Source of the DNA: Achatina immaculata
Taxonomy: Eukaryota > Mollusca > Gastropoda > Stylommatophora > Achatinidae
DNA: 64,000 nt
Assembly (NCBI GenBank): GCA_009760885.1
Contig: CM019693.1
Coordinates: 50,168,853-50,232,852, forward strand
Direction of reading: 5' to 3'
In this document: positions 22,201 to 35,400 of the stretch, in pieces
How positions within the stretch are numbered: position 1 is the first letter of the stretch
How the letters are laid out: each line of letters opens with the position of its first letter
Program-made: the position numbers and the translations under genes
The notes under the pieces: model-generated
Seen by the model: the letters and a program-made list of their open reading frames with translations, nothing else
What the model was told of the DNA's origin: nothing
The model's database searches: none

Positions 22201-25200
22201 GTGTGTCAGTTCCTGCCTCAAGCTAAGTAGTTCTGTGTGTCAGTTCCTGCCTCAAGCTAAGTAGTTCTGTGTGTCAGTTCCTGCCTCAAGCTAAGTAGTT
22301 CTGTGTGTCAGTTCCTGCCTCAAGCTAAGTAGTTCTGTGTGTCAGTTCTTGCCTCAAGCTAAGTAGTTCTGTGTGTCAGTTCCTGCCTCAAGCTAAGTAG
22401 TTCTGTGTGTTAGTTCCTGCCTCAAGCTAAGTAGTTCTGTGTGTCAGTTCCTGCCTCAAGCTAAGTAATTCTGTGTGTCAGTTCCTGCCTCAAGCTAAGT
22501 AGTTCTGTGTGTCAGTTCTTGCCTCAAGCTAAGTAGTTCTGTGTGTCAGTTCCTGCCTCAAGCTAAGTAGTTCTGTGTGTCAGTTCCTGCCTCAAGCTAA
22601 GTAGTTCTGTGTGTCAGTTCCTGCCTCAAGCTAAGTAGTTCTGTGTGTCAGTTCCTGCCTCAAGCTAAGTAGTTCTGTGTGTCAGTTCCTGCCTCAATCT
22701 AAGTAGTTCTGCCAACATTTTATTTCATACTTCCTAATTATCACTCTCACTGCTGCAATCACTTCTACTCTTATTATCATAGTTATTATCACACTCATTT
22801 CCATAACCAAGCATAGAAATGAGCAAATGATTATCACGATAATCTTCACAGTCCGACCACTTAATCAGCTTCACTTCCTTGTACCAGAATTATTACTTCA
22901 CACAATTAGTACATGTTCATGTGCTATTCGTAGATATCTACATTATGCAAACATTACAAGCTCTATATAACTACAATAATCAAAACATGATAACATCTAA
23001 ACATCCACATTAAAATAAACGCGAAACGTTCTATTCCGGGGGGGGGGGGGGGGGGGACGGGACCCTAAAGTAACATGAAGTGTAACTGGTTCTATCACGC
23101 GAGAGATTTATATTCCAGTATCAAGGCGCTAGCTGTCTTTAGAACAAGGTTTTCCGGTTTGTTTTGTGACATAATCCTCTGACAAGTTGTTCGTGTGTTT
23201 GGCAGCTTGTGCTGTGCCTCTACGAGTGACATTCTGCGTTTTTCTGTTACTGCTGACAACAAGAAACAAAAGTAGGTGAAGTTTTGTTTTATTTTGAACA
23301 AAACTGTAGTTGAAACTGTCAGTATGATTCAGAAAGACAAGTGGCTGGGATGAGACTGTGGGCTAAGAATATGGTCTAGAAACTGCAGACTTCAAGTTCA
23401 CCAAGATCCAAGAAGGCACGCCAAGTTCGATCCGATGTTAAGACTGGATTGTTTGTGTGACGTGACCGTGATTGTTGATAAGAAATTGTTCCACCGGGAC
23501 AGAGAGTAAGTCTACATTATTATCTCAGTGTTTGGCACGACTGCGTGACAGTGTGCGACAACAACAGAATGTGTGGAAACGTAGAAGCTGGTTACTGCAG
23601 CACGGTAACTCTCCCGCCCGCACAGCCTTGTCCCTGCAACATTTCTTGGCTAAGAAACAACATGGTACTTGTTCCTCATCCTCCGTGCTCGTCGGATCTT
23701 GCTTCGTGTGACTGTCGGATCTTGCTTCGTGTGACTGTCGGATCTTGCTTCGTGTGACTGTTTTTATTCCCACGGATGAAGAAAAGTATGAACGGAAAGT
23801 GATATGTATAAAGCTGATGTAGATGAAACGAAACAAACATCGCTGGAGACCATAAACAGTTTTCCCCTTGAGGAGTTCCATAAATATTTCCAGCAATGGA
23901 AGAAAAAGTTTTGACAGGTGCATTGAAACAGGTGAAAGGTATGTTCAAGAAGACTAGAAGGTGGATTTGTTATCGTTACTATGTTGAAGGAGACTAGAAG
24001 GTGGATTTGTTATTGTTACTATTTATTTATTTTCAACAAATCGTGGTTACTTTGGGTCCCTTTTATATTTACAATTCTTCTTCTTCTTCCGCGTTCGAGG
24101 TTGCTGGTCACATCAGATGTTTATTTACAGTACAAAGTGACAAGCTCTGGATATTTAAATTATTAACATAGGATAAATTCTGTATATTAAATCTACTACG
24201 AACATGTGAAGTATGTATATCTACATTAAAGCAAACATGACAAGCTGTATATATCTACAATAATACAAACATGGCAAGCTTAAGATATCTAAATTAATAC
24301 AAACATAGCAAGCTTTATATATCTATATTAATACAAACATGGCAAGCTTTATATATCTGCATTAATACAAACATGACAAGCTTTATATATCTACATTAAT
24401 ACAAACATGGCAAGCTTTATATATCTACATTAATACAAACATGACAAGCTTTTTATATCTGCATAAAAACAAAGATGACAAGCTTTATATATCTACATAA
24501 AAACAAAGATGACAAGCTATATATATCTACATAAATACAAAGATGACAAACTATATATATCTACAATAATACAAACGTGACAAGCTTTATATATCTACAT
24601 TAATACACACATTACAAGCTTTACATATCTATATACATTAATACAAACATGACAAGCTTCACATATCTACATTAATACAAACATGACAAGCTTCACATAT
24701 CTACATTAATACAAACATGACAAACTTTACATATCTACATTAACACATGACAAACTGTAAGTATAAACATTGATTCTAACACTTCACGACCACATGCATC
24801 TTTAGTGCAATAAATACACATTCGAACAAGCTCAGAAAATCACGTGAGCAAACAACAATGAAAATAAATAAATATGACAAGAAATAAACGAACTGTGCTG
24901 CCAATAATTCCATCACAATCTCCGCCATCTTTCTAACTGCCTCCCTCCTTTCTGTCCCCAGTATGTATCCAACAGCCCATAGAACTCGGCATCGTGTTAG
25001 ATTCTTCCAGCTCCATCCCCGCCAAAGACTTCCAGAGAGCCAAAGACTTTCTGGAGACGTTTGTCAGCAACTTCGACATCGGCCCCAACGGCGTCAGGAT
25101 ATCCATTATCACTTACGGGTTCGGGATCTATCCTGCGGTGAGTCAACATAGAACTCTCACACACATAGTACTCTCACACACATAGAACTCTCAGACATAG

Positions 25201-26079
25201 AACTCTTACAGACATAGAACTCTTACAGACATAACACTCTCACAGACATAGCAATCTCACACACATAACACTCTCACAGACATACCAATCTCACACACAT
25301 AACACTCTCACAGACATAAAGGCGGTTAGTACCAATGCCCCATGGCCGCGACAAAGTCCCCGGCCTGACACAGACCAGCGAGGGACAATGCTTAGTCATT
25401 CTTGTCAACAACATTCTGGAGTATGAGTGCGTGAAACAGATTGATTGATTGATTGATTGATCTTTATTTCAAAAGGGTTAAGGCGTTCAGGGAGTACTAC
25501 CACGACCACACAGAAGAGAGGACAGATAAAAATAGCGCAAATGTGGAAGGGTTTATAAAAACAGCGTTTGTAACTATCCACCTGTACCATACCAGAAATA
25601 AAATATTGGTTGAAGGCGGTGCTCATGATGTCGACTCTTGGTTGACAGATGATCTCAGTCGTATTCAAGATAGGGCTTTAAAACCTTTCCTGCGACTGTC
25701 AGCTACAGTGAAGCCATCTCTGTCATCTGTTGCCATGAGTGACAGACCGGCCATCACCACCAGTGACAGACCGGCCTTCACCACCAGTGACAGACCGGCC
25801 ATCACCACCAGTGACGGACACGATACTGTCGTCACTGATATCAGTCAAGGGGCTACCACCACCAACGACAGACAAGAACAAGTCACCGCCAGCTTCGAAG
25901 GACAAGAGAACATTACAACCAGCAATGTCGAGACAGTTACTACAACCTCCGACAGACACGATGATGCTACCGCCACCAAACATGAGACCTAGATTTTTAT
26001 GTTCACTAACATTCTCTATCTGTGAAGTTCCAGCATGTACCTGCAATGTTGTTGTTGTTGATGATGTTGTTGTTGATGA

Positions 26080-26131
<52 letters not shown>

Positions 26132-29100
26132 GGTGGTGGTGGTGGTGGTGGTGATGGTGAATTTGTCAGATTCTGTCTTGTTGTAAGGAGCATGTTCTTG
26201 TTTGTCAGTATTTTCTTTTTCTCTAATTGTTAGTTCAGTGTTAAAATAGCTACTGCGACTGTGGGGAGAGAGAGAGAGAGTGACTGAGAGAGACACAGAG
26301 AGAGGGTGAAAGAGACTGAGAGAGATAGAGAGACAGAGAGACTGAGAGAGATAGAGAGACAGAGAGAGACTGAGAAAGACTGAGAGAGATAGAGAGACTG
26401 AGATAGAGAGACAGAGAGAGACTGAGAAAGACTGAGAGAGATAGAGAGACTGAGATATAGAGACTGAGAAAGTCTGAGAGAGACAGAGAGAGACACACAC
26501 AAAGGAGTGTACTAGACCAGTAAAAGTCAGACGCGTGAGAAAAGTTTGAGTAAAGAACATCTGTTAAGCCGACATGTTTGGAGAAGTTTAAGAGCAGTAA
26601 TTTTATCTCCTTCCAGGACGGGTTTAACTTGACCACCTACAACACCAAAGAAGATGTGAAAGCCGCTATAGGCCGCATCCCCCACCGGGCTGGCCTCCGC
26701 ACTGACACAGGGCGGGCCATCCAGTACATGCACCAGGTCCAGCTGTCAGATGACGTGACACGGGCCACGGCTGACAAGTTCGCTCTGGTCATCACAGACG
26801 GGAACTCACAAGAGTAAGTCTCTTCCAGGACCTGTCTCTCTCTCTCTCTGTCTCTCTCTCTGTCTCTCTCTCTATCTCTCTCTGTCTCTCTGTCTCTCTC
26901 TCGTTCTTGTCAACATGAGAGAATGTCTGTCAATTTTTGACTGTACTTGTCTGTGCTATAACTTACTTGACCGTATTTTCTGTATCTAAATGAATATGCA
27001 TCTTGATCTCAGTATAAGCATTTTCGTGTGAAAACCCATGTTCTGTCTTGGTTCTGGGGATAACAAAGTAAAGAAAACTCATGTTCTGTCTTGGTTCTGG
27101 GGATAACAAAGTAAAGAAAACTCATGTTCTTTCTTGGTTCTGGGGATAACAAAGTAAAGAAAACTCATGTTCTTTCTTGGTTCTGGGGATAACAAAGTAA
27201 AGAAAACTCATGTTCTTTCTTGGTTCTGTGGATAACAAAGTAAAGAAAACTCATGTTCTATTCTTGGTTCTGGGGATAACAAAGTAAAGAAAACTCATGT
27301 TCTTTCTTGGTTCTGGGGATAACAAAGTAAAGAAAACTCATGTTCTTTCTTGGTTCTGGGGATAACAAAGTAAAGAAAACTCATGTTCTTTCTTGGTTCT
27401 GTGGATAACAAAGTAAAGAAAACTCATGTTCTTTCTTGGTTCTGGGGATAACAAAGTAAAGAAACTTGCAGTCCATGGCTTGTTACCTTCAGCTTCTGCT
27501 GAACAAGATTTCTTTTCAAGCGGTTCATTATTGTTAACTAGCTTCTTCATTGTATTTCACTATCTTGTTCATTGTTGTTAATTATCGTGTTTGTTGTTGT
27601 TAACTATCTTGTTTGTTGTTGTTAACTATCTTGTTCATTGTTTTTCACTATCTTGTTCATTGTTGTTAATTATCTTGTTTGTTGTTGTTAACTATCTTGT
27701 TCATTGTTTTTCACTGTCTTGTTCATTGTTGTTAACTATCTTGTTTGTTGTTGTTAACTATCTTTTTCGTTGTTGTTAATTATCTTGTTCATGTACAAAT
27801 CTTAGATCAGTGTATGACAGGTTCCCGTGACTTACTGTGAGATGATGAGGCAAACAAGCACGTTAGCACTCACGGCGGACGTTACAATTCCAGAACACTA
27901 CAATAGTGACAGAAACAATGTTAAGATATCTCACATTGTGCTAACGTGACAGAGCAAGGGCATTTCCTTTGAGTCAAACAAAACTATTTAATAATGGAAC
28001 ATGATGTTGATGATGAAACTCCTGAATGATGAATGAAGTATCAACTCCGACATCGCAAACTGCTGGTGGAAGTACATGGTACATGATGATGATTGATGAA
28101 AGTCCTGGGTAGTGGATGAAGTCCTGAAGCTACTGATGGAAGTGGGTAGAACACAACACAAGCAACAGCCACAACAGCCCGCGGGTTCCACCATAAGACA
28201 AGAAGATTTCTGGGAGACAGTCTGGTCCATGTCAACATTTACACCCTGGCTACAACGAAACTAGGACTACACTCTTCAAATAATTTACACGGACTCACCT
28301 ACAACCTCTCTCGGTCACAAGTTACACCTCTCACCCATCCCAACACACACACACACGCACACACACACACACAAATAAACGTTCCCAAACGTCCCGTGCA
28401 ACATAAAACAATCACAACACGTGAAGCTTTGCAGCTCAAGTTTCTGCACAATTTCTAGCATGGCCTTGCAAGTCATGATTCTAGTAATACTACGACAGGA
28501 CGTGAGTATTAAAGGCAGATAAAAACGATTTGTTCAGGTAACAGTAGTACACAGGAGGCAGACGACACGAAAAGCGAGGACACAATAAAACCTCCGACAT
28601 AAAAAAAGATATTGGACGCGGTAATTGTACAGACAGATATGACGCAACAGACTGACACGTATGGCATGCTTGCTAATCTTAGCACGCTATTTGCACACGC
28701 TTTTGAAATAAGAAGTGACCGACTCGGCCAGCTGACCAACTAAAAATAGAGGCATGGCCTATTGGACAATTGACATATGACACATACGTCACGGACAATT
28801 TAGGGGGGGGGGCCACGAAGCACAAGAGAACAGCAGAGAGAGAGAGAGAAAGAGAGACGAAACACAAGAGAACACCAGAGAGAGAGAGACGAAACACAAG
28901 AGAACACCAGAGAGAGAGAGAGACGAAACACAAGAGAACACCAGAGAGAGAGAGAGAGAGACGAAACACAAGAGAACACCAGAGAGAGAGAGAGGAGAGA
29001 GACGAAACACAAGAGAACACCAGAGAGAGAGAGAGAGAGATGAAACACAAGAGAACACCAGAGAGAGAGAGAGACGAAACACAAGAGAACACCAGAGAGA

Positions 29101-32100
29101 GAGAGACGAAACACAAGAGAACACCAGAGAGAGAGAGAGAGAGACGAAACACAAAGAACACGCACCAGAGAGACGCGGAGGAGACAGAAACACAGAAGAA
29201 GAACAAGAAAAAAGAACAAGACGACATAGAATCAAAAGTCGTGTTAGACGGAAGATATGTTTCAGGTGAATAAGAAGAAGCCATATTTTTGGAACTTCCA
29301 ATAAAGAAATTTCAGACAAGAAATTAGTTGGCCACGTGGTGCAGATCTAATAAAATATAAAGTTTAGAACTGTCCTCACATCACGTGTAGAGTATTTTGA
29401 AGTTGAGAACATTGACAAATGCTGCGTCTACAATAACGCTGGAGTTTGATTTTGTGAACAATGATCATGTGCTTGAAAGAAGTGTATGTTCTGCTGCATC
29501 TTATCCCAAGTGACATTGTCAATAATAAATCTGACAGCTTATTTGTCAGAATAACATGAATTCATTGAACTTTTCATCCGACTTGGTCTAGCTAATGTGG
29601 TAATGTTTGTGAAACCTATTCTATTACGAATTCAGGAATGATCAAAGAACATATTCTTCAGTCATAAATATATAATTCACAACTTAAAAATACTATATAG
29701 TAACACAGGAGAAATGATCTACTACCAAAACAACGAGAGAGTTCATGTTTATGCCAGCACGGCAGGGGAACAAACCCTGAAAAATCCGTATTCTGTTAAG
29801 CAGCATTACCCTAGTGCTCTCCCATCATGTGATCTGCAGATGGAGGTTCACCAAGCAGGCGGCGGAGGAGGCTAGAAATGCAGGTATCACTATCCTTGCT
29901 GTTGGTGTCGGATCTGGAGTTCGAGAAGCAGAGCTTCTGAACATCGCGGGCAACAAAACCAACATCATCAAGGTGGAGAGCTACGAGAAACTTCCCTCAG
30001 TCATTGAGCTACTGGCCAGCAGGACCTGCATACGTAAGTTCATCTTTCTCCTCTGTCTTACCTGTACGTGCGTCATTTACTTTCTTCCTTTGTGTCTTAC
30101 CTGTACGTGCGTCATTTACTTTCTTCCTTTGTGTCTTACCTGTACGTGCGTCATTTACTTTCTTCCTTGTGTCTTACCTGTCCGTGCGTCATTTACTTTC
30201 TTCCTTTGTGTCTTACCTGTACGTGCGTCATTTACTTTCTTCCTTTGTGTCTTACCTGTACGTGCGTCATTTACTCTCTTCCTTTGTGTCTTACCTGTAC
30301 GTGCGTCATTTACTTTCTTCCTTTGTGTCTTACCTGTACGTGCGTCATTTACTTTCTTCCTTTGTGTCTTACCTGTACGTGCGTCATTTACTTTCTTCCT
30401 TTGTGTCTTACCTGTACGTGCGTCATTTACTCTCTTCCTTTGTGTCTTACCTGTACGTGCGTCATTTATTCTCTTCCTTTGTGTGTTATCTGTCCGTGCG
30501 TCATTTACTTTCTTCCTTTTTGTCTTACCTGTACGTGCGTCATTTACTTTCTTCCTTTGTGTCTTACCTGTACGTGCGTCATTTACTCTCTTCCTTTGTA
30601 TCTTACCTGTACGTGCGTCATTTACTTTCTTCCTTTTTGTCTTACCTGTACGTGCGTCATTTACTCTCTTCCTTTGTGTCTTACCTGTACGTGCGTCATT
30701 TACTTTCTTCCTTTGTGTGTTATCTGTCCGTGCGTCATTTACTTTCTTCCTTTTTGTCTTACCTGTACGTGCGTCATTTACTATCTTCCTTTGTGTCTTA
30801 CCTGTACGTGCGTCATTTACTTTCTTCCTTTTTGTCTTACCTGTACGTGCGTCATTTACTTTCTTCCTTTGTATCTTACCTGTACGTGCGTCATTTACTC
30901 TTCCTTTGTGTCTTACCTGTACGTGCGTCATTTACTCTCTTCCTTTGTATCTTACCTGTACGTGCGTCATTTACTTTCTTCCTTTTTGTCTTACCTGTAC
31001 GTGCGTCATTTACTCTCTTCCTTTGTGTGTTACCTGTACGTGCGTCATTTACTCTCTTCCTTTGTGTCTTACCTGTACGTGCGTCATTTACTCTCTTCCT
31101 TTTTGTCTTACCTGTACGTGCGTCATTTACTCTCTTCCTTTGTGTCTTACCTGTACGTGCGTCATTTACTCTCTTCCTTTGTGTGTTATCTGTCCGTGCG
31201 TCATTTACTTTCTTCCTTTTTGTCTTACCTGTACGTGCGTCATTTACTCTCTTCCTTTGTGTTACCTGTACGTGCGTCATTTACTCTCTTCCTTTGTGTC
31301 TTACCTGTACGTGCGTCATTTACTCTCTTCCTTTGTGTCTTACCTGTACGTGCGTCATTTACTCTCTTCCTTTGTGTCTTACCTGTACGTGCGTCATTTA
31401 CTCTCTTCCTTTGTGTCTTACCTGTACGTGCGTCATTTACTCTCTTCCTTTGTGTGTTATCTGTCCGTGCGTCATTTACTTTCTTCCTTTTTGTCTTACC
31501 TGTACGTGCGTCATTTACTCTCTTCCTTTGTGTGTTACCTGTACGTGCGTCATTTACTCTCTTCCTTTGTGTCTTACCTGTACGTGCGTCATTTACTCTC
31601 TTCCTTTGTGTCTTACCTGTACGTGCGTCATTTACTCTCTTCCTTTGTGTCTTACCTGTACGTGCGTCATTTACTCTCTTCCTTTGTGTCTTACCTGTAC
31701 GTGCGTCATTTACTCTCTTCCTTTGTGTGTTATCTGTACATGCGTCATTTGCTCTCTTCCTTTGTGTGTATGGTAGATTATACAAGAGTCAGATATTGAG
31801 CTACTTGTATGGTAGATTATACAAGAGTCAGATATTGAGCTACTTGTATGGTAGATTATACAAGAGTCAGATACTAAGCTACTTATATGGTAGATTATAC
31901 TAGAGTCAGATACTAAGCTACTTATATGGTAGATTATACTAGAGTCAGATACTAAGCTACTTGTATGGTAGATTATACAAGCGTCAGACACTGAACTACT
32001 TGTATGGCAGATTATATAAGAGTCAACACTGAGTTACTTGAATGGTAGATTATACAGGAGTCAGACATTGTGTTACTTGTGTCAGACATTGAGTTACTTG

Positions 32101-32407
32101 TATGGTAGATTTCAGAACAATTGTTTATGATGTCATCTTTCTGAATAAAACATTCACCTGAGAATTGAAATATGATATTTGTCATGGAATTATTCATGGT
32201 TTTGTTTTAATGTGATATTTGTGATATAGAAAAAAAATTGGTGTATAACATAAACTTGGAGAAATATTCACTTTTGCTACTGTATTCTAATCAATAATCT
32301 GTCTATCTGTCTGTCTGTCTGTCTGTCCAAACTTTTATTATTGTATTCTAACCAATAATCTGTCTGTCTGTCTGTCCAAACATTTATTATTGTATTCTAA
32401 CCAATAA

Positions 32408-32441
<34 letters not shown>

Positions 32442-35400
32442 CACGATTTTGGTACTGTATTCTAGCCAGGATTTCGTTTTTTTTTTTTTTTTGTTAGTTT
32501 AAAAACTGGAAAGAATCAAAGGCGGATTTTTAAACTACTACTACAGCTTGGCTAAAACATTCACAATATGTGATTCTTTCTCTTCACAGCGAAGCCCACC
32601 ACGACCTCTGCACCTAAGATCCAGCGTAAGTTTCTCTTTCTTGTCATCTGTTTCATCATCGTAAGTCATAAAGTAACATCTACGGGTTTTCTCAGTTATC
32701 ATAACACAGTAGCTACTATCACACTCATTTATCATACTGCAGTAGCTATTGTCATACTCATTTATCATACTACAGTAGCTACCATCACACTCAGTTTTAC
32801 AGTAGTTATTATCACACTCAGTTATCATACTACAGTAGCTACCATCACATTCAGTTAACATACAGTAATATTTGCCATCAGCCCTGTTATACAACGACAA
32901 TAGTTACCAGCAACTTATGTTATTATACAATAGCTACTGTCATCTTTGTTCACCTATCACACAAGCTAATATCACTCAAGCATGCACTGACATTAGGTTG
33001 TCACTGTGAGCGATGCTCTGAGAATTTGTCCCGGATTTTCCGCTGCCACAAGGTGACATTGATATGTTGACAGTTACTAACATGTGTCACGTGTTTGTCC
33101 TGTGTTTGTTTGGATCAGAAATTTGTTCTCAGCTTTGTTATATATAAAAATATGCTGTAACGTATATAAAAGTATGTTGTCACACATATAGGAGTATGTT
33201 GTCACACATATAAGAGTTATGTTGTCATACATATAAGAGTTATGATGTCTGACATAGGAGTATTTTTTCACATACATAGATGTATGTTTTCATACGTAAA
33301 TTTCTCCTTCGCAGAATGTGGGGAATTGAACCCGAGCGATATTTACTTTGTCTTCAGCCCCGCGGGCTTAGGCCCAGACGCTACATCCTGGACCACCTCC
33401 TTCATATCAAACGCGATAAGTTCTGATGACTTGAGTGTTGGTTTCCAGGTCTGTCAGTAGAAAGATAATGTGTGTGTGTACTGTGTACGTCTGCATGTGT
33501 GTATATAACTGTGTATGTGTGTGGGTGTTTGTCCCTTAGTTCAACGTTTTGACACAGGAACAATGTGTGTATGTGTGTACACAAGCAGGGCTGTGAGTTT
33601 ACACTTGGCAAAGACTGCTAGAGAGAACAGGTGTGTATATTCATTCATGACAGAAATAACGGGGCCATCCTTATCGTAAGTTTACAGTGGATACTACTTC
33701 TAGAGAAAGTTCTTGTTAGACATAACACACTGTACACTGTGTACGATGCTGGACATAACACACTGTACACTGTGTACCATGTTAGACATAACACACTGTA
33801 CACTGTGTACCATGTTAGACATAACACACTGTACACTGTGTACCATGTTAGACATAACACACTGTACACTGTGTACCATGTTGGACATAACACACTGTAC
33901 ACTGTGTACCATGTTGGACATAACACACTGTACACTGTGTACCATGCTGGATACCTTATTTTTGTACATGGTCGCCATGGCAACTGATGCATTTTTCTAA
34001 GCGTAAGATCAATTTTTCGATGCCCATCTTGTAAAGTCTGGTGTCTTGGCCACAGAGCAGCCGTGTCCCATCTGACCCAACATCCTCGTCACTCTGAAAT
34101 CTGTTGGCACCAAGATGTTCCTTGAGAGCTGGGACACCAAGATGTTCCTTGAGAGCTGGGACACCAAGATGTTCATTGAGAGCTGGGACACCAAGATGTT
34201 CCTTGAGAGCTGGGACACCAAGATGTTCCTGAGAGCTGGGACACCAAGATGTTCCTTGTGAGCTGGGACATCAATATGTTCCCTGAGAGATGGGACAATA
34301 AGATGTTCCTTGAGAGCTGGAACACCAAGATGTTCCTTGTGAGCTGGGACATCAGGATGTTAATTGTCAGCTGGGACACGAAGATGTTCTTGAGAGCTGG
34401 GACACCAAGATGTTCCCTGAGAGTTGGGACACCAAGATGTTACCTGAGAGCTGGGACAATAAAATGTTCCTTGAGAGCTGGGAGACCAAGACGTTCCCTG
34501 AGAGCTGGGACACCAAGTTGTTTTTTGAGAGCTGGGACCAAGATGTTCCCTGAGAACTGGGACACCAAGATGTTCCTTGAGTGCTGGGACACCAATTTCT
34601 TTCTTGAGAGTTGGGACACCAAGATGTTCCTTGAGAACTGGGAAACCAAATTGTTTCTTGAGAGCTGGGACACCAAGATGTTCCCTGAGAGCTGGGACAC
34701 CAAGTTGTTTCTTGAGAGCTGGGACACCAAGATGTTCCCTGAGAGCTGCGACACCAAGTTGTTTCTTGAGAGCTGGGACACTAAGATGTTCCCTGAGAAC
34801 TGTTACACTACGATGTTCCCTGAGAGCTGGGACACCAAGTTGTGTCTTGAGTGCTGGGACATCAACATGTTCCCTAAGAACTGGGACACCAAGATGTTCC
34901 TTGAGAGCTGGGACAGCAAGTTGTTTCTTGAGAGCTGGGACGCCAATTTGTTTCTTGAGAGCTGGGACACCAAGTTTTTTCTTGAGAGCTGGGACACCAA
35001 GTTGTTCCTTGAGAGCTGGGACACCAAGTTGTTTCTTGAGAGCTGGGATACCAAGATGTTTCTTGAGAGCTTTGACACCAAGATGTTCCCTGAGAACTGA
35101 GACACCAAGTTGTTTCTTGAGAGCTGGGACACCAAGATATTCATTGAGAGCTGGGACACCAAGATATTCATTGAGAGCTGGGACACCAAGATATTCATTG
35201 AGAGCTGGGACACCAAGATATTCATTGAGAGCTGGGACACCATGATATTCATTGAGAGCTTGGCCAACAAAATGTTTCTTGAGAGCTTGGCCACCAAAAT
35301 GTTTCTTGAGAGCTGGGACACCAAGATGTTCCTTGAGAGCTGGGACACCAAGATGTTCCTTTAGGGCTGGGACGAAGTGAAACTCTCTTGGGTCTAGATC

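Noticed and set aside
28679..29319. Ser/Leu/Phe- or Glu/Arg-rich proteins on both strands
   Set aside because: Translation of a purine-rich repeat; complementary frames are simultaneously open and compositionally trivial.
29814..31903. Plus-strand open frames of 590-661 codons and minus frames up to 258 codons
   Set aside because: All come from a 39-bp tandem repeat (13 codons) lacking stops, so three frames per strand stay open together. Only the first ~65 codons of one frame (exon 4) are real coding sequence.
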